64,000 nucleotides of DNA from Aphelenchoides besseyi. Its lineage: Eukaryota > Nematoda > Chromadorea > Rhabditida > Aphelenchoididae. A model generated the notes under the pieces. It saw nothing but the letters and a program-made list of their open reading frames with translations. It ran no database searches and was not told the DNA's origin. This document shows positions 49,910 through 60,907 of the stretch, in pieces. A program made the position numbers and the translations under genes. The stretch lies in assembly GCA_024699855.1 (NCBI GenBank), contig JAMPIQ010000002.1, forward strand, positions 11,470,001-11,534,000. Direction: 5' to 3'. How positions within the stretch are numbered: the first letter of the stretch is position 1; each line of letters begins with the position of its first letter.

Positions 49910-50341
49910 TTATTGTTCAGTTGAATCGGAGAAATTCGTCGGTTCATTTCGTAGATTTTGATCGTTTGTTCGATTCTTGTTGCCGGCAAACGATAGAACC
50001 ATTTCTTTTAACACGGTTAATTGATGTCTTAAAGACTCAACTGTTCTAAACGTGATCTTACAGTCAAAAAAGTGAACTCTCTAAACCAACCGTTCTAATG
50101 CAGCGTTCTCCTCGCGAAGTTGCTTGACACGCTTCACCGTATCTACTTCTTCTTGACGTTTCTTCTGACGAGTTTTGTTCACGGCGGCATTATTTCGCTG
50201 CCGTTTCAAAGCGTACTCCTCGTCCATAAGCTCTTCATCGTTACCATCATCTGAACGAGCAGCACTAAAACTTGTCGGCGTACTCGCTGTCGATTTGGTC
50301 GTAGTTCGTTCGGCCTGTCGTTTTCTTGGCCGATCACTCAT
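49910..50341 (-). CDS. C/EBP (gamma-like) bZIP transcription factor
   Basis: Exons 50341-50091 and 50045-49910 encode 128 residues. Residues about 43-115 form a bZIP: basic region YALKRQRNNAAVNKTRQKK, then a zipper VKRVKQLREENAALERTVESL with Leu at every seventh position across the splice site. This periodicity confirms the chosen junction (donor GTTGGT). The RNNxAVxKxR motif and the VKQLREEN heptads place it in the C/EBP group, closest by eye to the short C/EBP gamma type, which dimerises with other bZIPs and lacks a long activation domain. CTGCAG touches the ATG and may be a trans-splice acceptor. Confidence 0.9.
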
Positions 50342-50805
50342 CTGCAGTTTACATTTAGAAGACGAATTTAAATCAGCCAAAGTACATGAACGTTACAGAA
50401 AACGTCTACTACCGAGAAATCTCAAATTCCAAGGATTTAGTCTCTTAATTGCAATTGGTTTACAACTTGGAAAATTTGTGACATAAACTCGAAAATGTAA
50501 GAGATAACAATCAATAACATTTTGCATTCTTACACGTTGACTTTGAAGTGAATAGTTGAGGCAAACGGATGTATCGCAATGAACTCGGAGTAGGGGTTTT
50601 GAAGAAATTATGCATAAGGCCACAAAATAAACAAACGGAAAAATAATTACAAACAGCCTATTTACATAGTAGGTTTGATGGTCTAAGACAAATCACAAAT
50701 CATGGGAAAACTATAGTTGACGTTCAAAAATGCTGATAAAATCGTACAATACGCAGTTGGCAAAAACGACTGTTGATATAAGTGAAAGGCGTGTAAGTGA
50801 AATTT
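50342..50805. other. Spacer between Rab30 and the C/EBP-like gene
   Basis: 464 bp between two minus-strand genes. No coding sequence. Too long for a typical tight nematode operon spacing, but joint transcription cannot be excluded. Confidence 0.4.
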
Positions 50806-51751
50806 TCAATTCTTCCCGCAGCAGTTGTTCACTTGTTGATGAGCACGATCAATTAAACTTATGGCAGGGGTACCAGAACCATCGTTTTTACGTCCATGAT
50901 ATCTAAAAATCTCTTCTTAATCATGTGTAACAGACTTGAACATACCGATCGTCACTTGTTTTCATTTCGTTTGTAAGTCGAGTAGCAACTTCTTGGAAGA
51001 GCGTGTCGACGTTTGTAGCATCTAGAGCGGATGTTTCAAGAAAATAATCGAATCCATTAGCGTCGGCAAAACTTTTTCCAATCCGTTCGGGCACCTCACG
51101 CTCCTCATCCTTGTCGACCTTGTTACCTGTAGAATAATAAATAGAAGGAAATTTCTCCAAAAACAACATACCAACTAGAATCTTCAAAACTTTCCTATTT
51201 GCATATTGCTCGATTTCGGACAACCATTCAGGCAAACAGTCGAAACTCGGCTGACAAGCAACATCATAAACCAGGACAATGGCATGTGCAGATCGGTAGT
51301 AACTAAAACAAATCAATTAGCAAATTCAATTATCCGAAATGAAAACTAGGTACTTACCTTTGAGTGATACTTCGAAACCGCTCTTGTCCCGCCTAAACAA
51401 CAATCAAATAAGAACAATAAACAAAACTTGCAGTATCCCAAATTTGAAGCTAAAAATTGCCAGTCGTTTAATCACGTACGATCGGTTTCCCACCTTTATT
51501 TTGTCTTCTCCAACTTTCACCGTTTTAATCATAAAATCAACGCCGATTGTTGCCGATTGTCCGGGTGGAAAGATTCCCTGCGATTCGAAATGTCAAATTA
51601 AAACTAAAAACTCGAATCACCTGCGTAAACTTTCGAACAAGACACGTTTTGCCCACTCCTGCATTGCCTACAGATAGAAAGATCAAAACAAGAAAACGGA
51701 AATCTATTTACCGACTAACACGATTTTGAAGAGGTATTTATAGTCTTCCAT
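50806..51751 (-). CDS. rab-30: Rab30 small GTPase
   Basis: Eight exons in transcript order (51751-51712, 51667-51621, 51577-51494, 51449-51432, 51392-51358, 51302-51172, 51126-50946, 50902-50806) encode 210 residues. All GTPase motifs are present: G1 GNAGVGKT (14-21), TQGIFPPGQSATIGVDF around switch I, WDTAGQERFRSIT (switch II), NKVD, and ETSA. FPPGQ and YRSAHAIVLVYD together with CLPEWLSEIEQYA mark Rab30. Rab30 acts at the Golgi. The end is NNCCGKN, a double Cys three residues from the terminus, as in other Rab30 proteins. Exon 4 is only 18 nt and is followed by a GC-AG intron; both are forced by the invariant LQIWDTAGQE. Confidence 0.95.
51393..51431 (-). other. GC-AG intron in Rab30
   Basis: On the minus strand the donor is GCAAGT (51431-51426) and the acceptor TGTTTAG ends at 51393; 39 nt, phase 0. 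It separates GAT-ACT (Asp-Thr) from GCG-GGA (Ala-Gly) of the invariant WDTAG. Confidence 0.92.
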
Positions 51752-52920
51752 TTGTGTGGTCCCTGCACACCATGAACGCCTGCAAAACGAACGATATTGC
51801 ATCATTGCTTCGAAATAAATCTCCGGCTTGCGCCTTGTTGTTGAAAATCTCGTAATTCGACTCGAAACAAACTGAAGTTGATGACGTGCACAAAAATTCA
51901 TCTTCCAATTGAAGCATAAAAACCGATGAAATCTCGCTTAAGAAATTCACGTGGAATATCGAACACGAAAAGAATGTTGTTTCGATGAATCCCGTTTTTC
52001 AACATCATTCCGCAGCTGAAGTTCGGTCTCGATCGCTCAATAACAACAAACGAATCAGCCAACAAAATTGGGAGCAAAACCCATCACAGCGCGTGCTCGT
52101 CGCCACACTCATTCGTGAAACACGAGTCGAAAAGAGTCGCGGCAGGAATTTGGTTTGCATCCGATCGGCAAGCAAGTAATGACCATAATTGGTGTTAATG
52201 ATAACAAGTTCATCCGATAAAGTGGTAATCAGGAAGATATGTTTTCATTTCGAATCGAAATTTTGCACGTGCAGACTTGGCCATCAACGGGTTCTTCATT
52301 GAACAACCACAGTAATTGTATTCAGACCTAACCAACAGTCAATAACTTGTTATGTTTAAGTGGTCATTTGAACAGCAACTCCTTCCTATGATACCACAAG
52401 CGTTTGTACTGCTTCCAATCTGATCGTTGGGTTTTGGCACTTTAACTTATTGGAAATTTATGTAAACGTCTGTGGATGGAAGTTCTGCGCGATCAACCGA
52501 GCAATCCGCACAAAAGGAAACGTAGCCGCGCATCCGATGAACCATCATCGGCTCGAGACGAGTGTGAATATGCGGAGATTGCGCGCGGACAGTTCGGCAT
52601 CGTGCGTAAGCATTTACTGTCATCAGAGCGGATTGCTCTCTGGACTACCGGACGAAAACGGAGAGAAATCGGGCAGCCGGTGGGCGTGCGGCTATTCCTC
52701 GCTCAACATATAAAATTTTAGTAGTTAGGATCGACATCCGACAGTTAATACGAAATCCGTGTTCACATTTCCGTTTAAGGTTTTCAAACCCACTGCGTAA
52801 TTTTCTTTGGTTCTTTGTAAATGGCAAACAAAGTTCCGCGACTACAAACCAGTATTCCAATCTAATCGCTATTATTTCGAGGTGTGTGGTTTTCATCTAC
52901 AGTCAACTATTATTGCAATT
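51752..52920. other. Divergent spacer between Rab30 and the large DM13 gene
   Basis: No gene supported. A plus frame at 52476-52721 starts with a basic/acidic N-terminus and is GC-richer, but no following exon was found. Confidence 0.4.
51763..51770 (-). promoter_or_regulatory. Acceptor-like site upstream of the Rab30 start
   Basis: GTGTGCAG on the minus strand ends 11 bases before the ATG. Candidate spliced-leader acceptor. Confidence 0.35.
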
Positions 52921-55900
52921 ATGTTTGTCAATTCGTTAGCTCTTGTATACCTGTATCTACTTGGTATGTTTTTAAAAAAGGACAGGGTATTTGCGGTTTG
53001 ATATTTGCAAAATAGAGGTTTTGATGTTGCTACTAGAGCGACTTCGTGTCTCACCATTGACCTACAAAACAAACCAGGCGCAATACAAACGGCAGGAATA
53101 TGCCAATTCTCAAAATCTGCTTTTGTTATTAAGCTAAAATCCACCTAATTGCCAACATTTAGTGTTTGGAAAAGCGGCAGTAAATGATAGCGATATTGTT
53201 GTTACCTCGTCGGAGATTAAACGTTCCGGTAAATCGAATCAACATGCTATTATGCCCTATTCACTCTATCTGAAAAGGTTGCATGAACGTCAGCGTCTCA
53301 AAACGGATCACGATCGTACGAGGACTACAACGCAGATACCCGAGGATTCGCAACAATCGGTGCTCATCTACTTGCCCTCATTTAACAATTCCAATAAGGA
53401 TCAGATTTCTGAACGCATCGACGGTTTACAAAGGTTAGTTCTTCTTTAAATACTCACATGAAGTTAGCGTTAACTTTAAATATGTAATAAGCCAAAAGCT
53501 TATTTCGTTTCAACGAGAACTATGAATCACGATTTCGCATCGCATTTTTGCGTTCTTTCATTCACCGGAAAGTAAATGTGTTGATGGAAGCACGTGTAGA
53601 GAATCTCGAATTGGGTTATGCAAATAGATCATCGAGGTGCTCTTATGAACACGTGACGACGATTGTTGGATGTGAGCGACCACTTTTTGAGAATAATTAC
53701 CATTTATTGTTTACCTGTTTTTAATTCATGCAAAAAATTGTTTTCTTTCAATCGTCGACAACGCTTCGAACTTTAGTTCATCCACAGTTCATCAAGAAAG
53801 GGTCGACTCATCCAGAGAATCACATGAGCGAACGATTGATCACGCCCTGGACAATTCGAGTCAAGAGAAACCAACATATTCAACAAGCAACAGTCGACAA
53901 CCACTTCCGTTTCATAAATCGATGTAAAATTATATTCACATCCGCCCATTTTACTTTTTAATTGTAGCTTTCGACCACGCACAAATCAAATCTTTACGAA
54001 TACTGAGCAACGATTTCAAGTGCCTACAAATGGAAACAATCAGGCGCTACGTCAGGAGAAAACAGTTAATACCGTGCCCGAACGTCCTTTGATTCCAACA
54101 ATCTATGCAGAAAAGCCAAATTTGGCTTACGGTGCTCCATTTGAAAGTCTACAACCACCAACAGGTGTTCGAAAAGACGCATCACGTAACGAGCCGATTT
54201 ATCCACCAAATCCCGTTTACTCAAACATTATTCCTGCACCATACAACACGTTATCATCGAATACGTCACCAAACAACATCGTTGATTCAATCTTCACTCA
54301 ATCACAACTTCGACATGCCCCTCCACATCCGTCAACAGCAGGCCTCGTTCCTCAATCTCTAAGCTCACAATCAATCAATTCACTTCAATCGTTGACACAA
54401 CCCTCTAACAGCTTGGCTTCGGGAACACCAGAAATGCTGAATCCGCTGCAACTTTTGGGTGGAAGCAGTTCTCCATTAGATCAAATCACCAAACTCGCAC
54501 GTAACCTATTGAACCTTCCAGTGGGTAATCCGCAACTTTTTTCTGCAATGAGCAAGGCCCTAAGTACGGGAACTGCAGCTGAAGGAGCAAAATTGTCGAG
54601 TAGTGCGGTCATTCAACCGGCTTCTGCATTGTCCGTGTCTGAAGCCACAGAAAAGATTGCTCCGGCTATAGCTGCCGAAACACTGATTAAAAGCGCAAAA
54701 AACGAAGACAACGCAAACTGTAAGTTTTGGATTTTTATTCTCATAAGGTTGTCTTAGCATCACTTAAACTTCTGAATACGTTACCCGAAGAACAACGAAA
54801 GCTATTGACTGCAGCGATTCAGAACGGCGAACTCGATGCCGCCACTTTAGCACCGACTTTAACGTAAATCAACATCTTGAATTTTTAAAAATGTCGAACC
54901 TGTTTTAGAAGTTTGTTGGAGAACAAAGAGAAGGGAGTTTTCAGATCGGAAAACAAACTCATGGAATGGATTCAACAAAATCGTCCACGCGCTTCTGATC
55001 GTGAAGCGCTGGACGGTGTGAACGTAATTGCTGCCGATAAACTTCCGTATTACGGTCGATATTGTGGAAGTTTTGGTTATCAGGTTTTTAGAAAATTCAT
55101 CAAAACTGATTTCGAATATGAATTTAGAATTCAACCAAACCCTTCAATATCGTCGGTTCCTTGTGGGCCGTAGATGAACGTCGCTTCATTGTTTCCAAGT
55201 TTCATTTTAAACCTGGCTCCAGTAATGGTAGGTAGTTAAGGAATTCTTATTTATGAAGTATTTCCAAAGATAATGTGACGTTTTGGGCGGGACCAGCAAA
55301 CATCACCGGCAATCAAGCAGACATGATGCCAAGTGATAATGGATTTTATCTACGACCAAATCCAATCAATTTGAATGTTCTAATGCCGTCACAAGTCAAA
55401 GTAATACAACAATTTCTATTTCTAAATGAACTCTCTTAAGACTGTACAAGCCAAAATTACTCAACGAATAGCGAAAATGGAAAAGGAAGCCATCAATGGA
55501 ACGGCAGCTGAGATCGAAGAGATGGAAGATGATGACAATGAAGATGTGGCTGACAACGAGGTTCGAAGAACGAAAAAAGATGCTCTAGTGAATCCAACTT
55601 CTTCTTTACCGTTGCATTTTGCTACATCGACAAACGAAGGCAATCGCTCCGTTCATTTGACATTGACGGTAAACACGGTAAAATGTAGATTTTTAATCTT
55701 GGTTTACAGACCAAAACGAATCAAAGTTTGTCGACTCCACTCAAAGAAGTTCCAAGTACAATTGGTAGTATACCAATAGCTTCAGGCACCGAAATTAGTC
55801 ATAATCGTGAAGTTGTTTACGAGCATCAACACGAGAATCCAAACAACGAATTTGTACCATTGGATTGGTATGCTAGTAGTGAACCATTGCTTTTGACCTT

Positions 55901-56613
55901 ACCAGAAGGACGTTCCGTACAACAACTTCATTGGGTTTCAGTTTTTGATCACACGCGAAAGGTTTGTACAATTTCCATGTTATAACAAGGTTTTGTCTAG
56001 GAAAGTGCAGCAGTAGTTTGGATACCAAATGGTGTTGCTTTTCGTGTTCCAACTTCCGTTCAATTTCGACCTTTGACACCGAACGGTTCTTACAAGGTAT
56101 CTTCTGGTGCTTTCAAGGTGAGAGATGATGTCTTGCCGTTGTTATTTGTCTTCCTTCTAGGTACTTGACACGAAAACTATACAAATTGAGAACTTCACAT
56201 TGGAAACCACTGATATGCCCGTTTGGTTCTTGGTGGGCAAGGAAATCGTGCCTCATAGCGATGGGCAAATTGTTCCCGTGTTTGACAGGTAAAGAATAGG
56301 TATTAGCAATTTAACATCATTAATCGTTTAGAGAGAAACGAGAGTTCGACTGCAATTCCCTGCGGAATTTTTATAATGAAACTGTCACTTTGCGACTTCC
56401 TGGAACAATGGACATTAAAGACGTGTTTTGGTTTTCCGTTTTCTCAATTCCCAAAAGTGTTTCTCTGTCGCAAATTTACCTTCCGTATAACGACATTCAC
56501 CTGCCGCCGGATCTCATCGGAATTTCCGTAATACAAAGAACTAATTATCACATTACAAACACAACATTTAGACACCTCGCTGCATTTGGAACCCGAATCA
56601 CCATCAAACTTAA
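52921..56613 (+). CDS. Large secreted protein with two DM13 domains
   Basis: Model of 15 exons: 52921-52963, 53163-53433, 53499-53708 (tentative), 53777-53923, 53968-54719, 54758-54863, 54909-55083, 55128-55227, 55270-55400, 55441-55668, 55710-55961, 56001-56117, 56161-56288, 56332-56527, 56572-56613; about 965 residues. A signal peptide (MFVNSLALVYLYLL) precedes about 500 residues of Pro/Ser/Gln-rich, probably disordered sequence. Then a DM13 domain starts at YYGRYCGSFGYQ and GSLWAVDERRF, contains FWAGP, and is interrupted by about 90 residues with a very acidic stretch (EEMEDDDNEDVADNE) before LLLTLPEGRSVQQLHWVSVF. A second DM13 follows (GAFKVLDTKTIQIENF, VTLRLPGTMDIKDVFWFSVF). No TM. Exon 3 and its weak acceptor are the least certain; the last short exon depends on a good intron at 56528-56571. 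Confidence 0.8.
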
Positions 56614-59600
56614 CTGTGCTAACAGTATCGACTGCCCTTCTAGTTATTTTGCTCGTACATTTCGCTTTGTTCAGACTTTTGCTCAGGTATCAATAAACGT
56701 AAAAGAATTGAATAAGTTGGCAAAATAAAACAAAATCAAGCGAACCTATTAATTTTAAGGTCGGTCTTTCAAACTTGATAGTCGGCAATCGAAAGCAGGT
56801 TCTTGTTTATCCGTAATTGCTTGTCGTTTTCTTGATTAATGAGCTATTGTTTGAATTGCTGATCAAGAAAATACCCGTCGTTAATGAACTGCTACCAATT
56901 TTTCGAACATTTCGATAAGCTAACTTCAGATGTCTGCGAAAACGGTCCCTAGATCTTACGTACAAAGTGATCGTTTTAACGCACTACGTTTTTTTCTATT
57001 CAATAAGTTTATATCATTTAGAACTTGTGTTACCGTCTTTCGCACTGTTTTTATCTTAACAAAGAACACGTATTGCAATGCCGTAAACTCAAAGTACGTA
57101 CAGACCAGAGGTTAGTGGAATAAGTTCTGGAAAGGGTTGCAATTTGTTGCGGTTCCCAACGGAGCTTCTAACTTATTGCATTTGTTGTTCTTTATGTCGT
57201 AACCTGCAATTTCCGCTTTTTTCGTTCGCATGATTCCCGTATGGCCAAAGCCCGAGAGTTTGTTCTAAGGAGAACGAGGGGGCCAAATGAGATTTAAATT
57301 TCAAAAAAAGATGCATGTCGAGTTGAGTCCGCCACTCAAACCACTCTGTTGATCGAATGAGGAAAACAATATCATTTCGTTGGCAATATAATGGGTCTTC
57401 AAAGAGACGCTTTACACCACCATTGATTTGAATAAGTTGATTACTCCGAATGCAATACGCTTAATTATAGCTGAAGGTTGGGTGAATACAAACTAATTTG
57501 TCCGCAGTTTTCCCGGTTTAATAGATGCGTCATTCGGTTTTTCGTGTAATTAATGCTCCGCGAAGATATGGCCTGTCGTTGACAAGTGAAAATGCAATTG
57601 TTGACAAGAGCATTCCATAAGTCGAAAGCGGAAGTCTTGTGCGGCGGAAGCGGCATCTTTATTTATTCTGCTGATTTCTTCGTTTAGACGAATTTAAATC
57701 TTGTCGTCGCATTCAAAGCATGATCTCGTGCCAACTTCCGGGTTGAAGTCGATTTTTGATGTCGCAAACTTAGTCGACTGTCGTCTTTCATCGCGTATGT
57801 CACAAATACGTTCCTTGGTTTAATCTCAAAATCAGAATTCTCCTTAGTAGATACTTCAAAGTTGACATAAAATAAAAGTATTTATGCAAATCAACTCAAA
57901 TGCCTAGGGCATTTGGCGTATGGGACTTGGCCATGTAATGGCTAATTTGGAAATTGTTTTGGTGGCTTTTGGATGTTCTTTTTTTAGTTTCGTATAAGGC
58001 AGTTTAGGGGTATATAAATTTCCGTTTATAGACTCCTGGGAACTTTGACGATTGTTTGCAAACAGAGTTTTGGACGACGAGCAAATGACGCGAAATACGT
58101 AAATTTCTGGTTCTCACGATGTTTAAGGTTAATTAATAGTTCATGTATCTCTCATTGTTCGTTCAATCTTGTATCGGTGATTTATGAGCTTTTTTGCACA
58201 TTTCCTGGCAAATTTGCTATCAAACGTGTTTGTAAAGTTTACGGTTTTATGACGTTTGTTTTACGGTTTCGATTAGAAACCAAACGATGCGATTACTTTG
58301 CAGTTGAAAGGTCGACAATTAAGACTGGAATGTGAAAGAATGTGGGGGTGGTACTATTTCATCTGATGTTCGTTGAATTCACTTATTTTGTTCTGCACGT
58401 TTGTATAGAAATTGTTTCGAGGTTTGTCCGTTCAGAAGTGCAAACGGAAGATGAAGTCAAGGCTTGTCATTTTAACCACTCGCAACAACTAACTTGTTGT
58501 CGAAAGATGTTGCCGATGGAAAGTAGGAAGTCGAAGGCTTTGCCTGCTTCTACGGACACATTTACCATCTGCTTCGCACCGTCGAAGCGGTCGGAAACGG
58601 ACGGGATGGTGGCCAATTGACGCGCGTTTATCACGAAGGACGGCGGGGGAACAGAAGAATAACGACAAAGAAATATAAAAGTTCGATTTGCTCCAAATTT
58701 CAAAGAAAAATAATGTGCCATAGAAGTGAGTTGTGAAGAAGAAGAAGTCAAAACGACATTGAATGGAGAAGAAAGTGTGGTTTTGGAGAAGCAGCAGTGC
58801 TCAGTGATTTTGCGGTCGTCATTGTTATGTGTCGTTCTCACCGAACGAATTGCCGTCGTAAATTGTAGTCTGACTGTCCGTCAAAACTGTTGTTGACTTC
58901 CTTTGTCTATGCGGTTTTGCCGCGCTGCCGGTTGGAGGCGCCACTTGTCGAAGCATCGTGATTCTCAAACATCATCCTTCCGTTTGTCAATAAGATCTCT
59001 CTGCTTAATCACAATGTGTTTTGACTTCTAATTGCTGTTGTTGCTTATCGAACATAATTGCCTATTATCTTAACATTTGATCAGATTTTAAAGTCGCTAA
59101 TTAACATTTGCATTTTCAATGACCAATGAATTTGGTTTTCTATCAAATATCATGTCTTCTAAAGTTGTTATCGTAGCTGAATTGAACAGTTTCAATTAAC
59201 GAAACGACCAATGATCTAGAAACCAGTTTCTTCTGTCTTAATTAAAGTTTGAGTAGATACGAAAAGTTTAGAACAAAATAGTCAATTTATGCTCTTCACA
59301 GTGGGCGGTCTAATGGATTACTTGTAGGCAATTAAAATCGAAGGAGGATATGCCAAAGATTAAGCAATAGCATTTGGGTTCGAAAACGCTTAAAATGAGC
59401 TCCAAACCGTTTCGAACAAAACAATCTAAACACAATGACTTTGTGGCTATTTATTCCAACGTTTTGGTTTGAACAGCGCTTTTTAAGAAGTTCCAGCGAG
59501 CAAAAGTTGAGAATATTGTTCTAGTAAAATTAGAGGGTTACGTGACGAAACACTTATTTAAAGAAACGAGCGTTCATTTTGTCGTGACCTCATTATCCTT

Positions 59601-60907
59601 CCTTAATTCTCAATTGCTGTGGAATACATAAGCTGGCTTACCAATAGTTAATACACAAATCTTTGTATCCTACTCATAGGAAGTCATTTCCTTAGTAAGG
59701 TCAACGACTCCAAAGTATCGAACACTGTTGATTATACTTACGCGCAGATTAGTCGCATCTAATTCCTTTACTCAGTTTTTTAAATGACTCTTAGAATCGT
59801 TCTTCGAAATAAGTTTTCGTTGTTCAGTTGTCGCAAATGCCTACAGATTTATAGAAATATGGTTCCTTTTCCAATTTGTATTTAGACATCTCGTCAGTTT
59901 TGTTTTTGTAATCATTCTTGCATACTTAAAAGGCATTTGTGCGCTTGCAATTCGACATATTTTAAACTCGTTTTCACGATTTTAATTGTGCAAATGGTTT
60001 TGTCTTGACCTTCCAATTGACTGCACACATACTAAGAGATGCGACCACCTTATAATCGTTGATTTTCAATGGTTCATAAAATTCTAAGAAAACAAAGTTT
60101 TTTGCTTACATGAATACGTTAAAGCGATTTCCGAGTACCTCAAGCGGATTCGTTCATTTACAGGAATTAAAACGGTGATTCCATTAAACTGTCCGAAGGA
60201 TACTCATTTTCTTCAAGCTACCAACTTTGAGACAAGCCTAACGGATTTAAGTTTTTGGATTAAACGGTTGATCTTTTCGTTAGTCTCATTAAGACGTGAA
60301 AAATTGCGTAGATATAACGATAATAATCGTGTTCTCACAAAGTTGTCTTTGTAAATAAGGCATCGAATATCATTTTCTGTGTCTCAGGAATCGCCATTTA
60401 GTTTTCGTGCTATAAAAATGCTACGAAGAGCGAACAGATGGTCGGAATGAGAATAAAATGAATATCCTAATGGGTCCGTTAAACTTTACCACGTGTTGTT
60501 AATCTTTTTTGCATATTGTTTGTCCACACAAGCACCGAGAGCTCCGCTCATGGCATCCGAATAAGCGAAGACCGAGATTTGAGAAACTCTCTTATTATTT
60601 TGATTTCCCTAAACCTTCAACAATATTCGCCCTCTTTATCCAATAGTAATCTTTTAAACCGCCCATTCATGCGAAGTCTGTAAAAGTCTCCCACGATTAT
60701 TGAAAGTTTTTGTTTCTCATTGAACTGTAAGATCGAACAGTCCATAGTTGTGACCTTTATTTGATAATAAGCCGTGCTGTTTTCTCGACTACAACACTTT
60801 ATCAATTTAAATGCCTTAAACTCCGCTCTTTCATTTCAGCCAAATAGTGGTGTTTCAAACACAACAACAAAAATAGGGTGTCTTTGCGTATTGGTCACTT
60901 GTCGGCT
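56614..60907. other. 4.3-kb spacer without recognised genes
   Basis: AATAAA at 56724-56729 probably ends the DM13 transcript. The rest is AT-rich with short frames that show no domain features, except a moderately GC-rich patch near 58450-58640 open on both strands. TTTCAG ending at 60839 may be a 5' acceptor of the next receptor gene. Confidence 0.45.

Noticed and set aside
52476..52721. Basic N-terminal-like plus frame before the DM13 gene
   Set aside because: No acceptor or donor links it to the signal-peptide exon at 52921; kept as spacer.
54105..54362. 85-codon plus frame in the large DM13 gene
   Set aside because: Alternative frame of a Pro/Ser-rich exon; the main frame joins both neighbours in phase.
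56528..56728. Longer C-terminus of the DM13 protein by reading through
   Set aside because: A 44-nt segment with a GTAATA donor and ATTTAG acceptor looks like a normal intron here, giving a stop at 56613; low certainty.
58467..58841. 124-codon minus-strand frame
   Set aside because: Overlaps an equally unremarkable plus frame; no domain or splice support.
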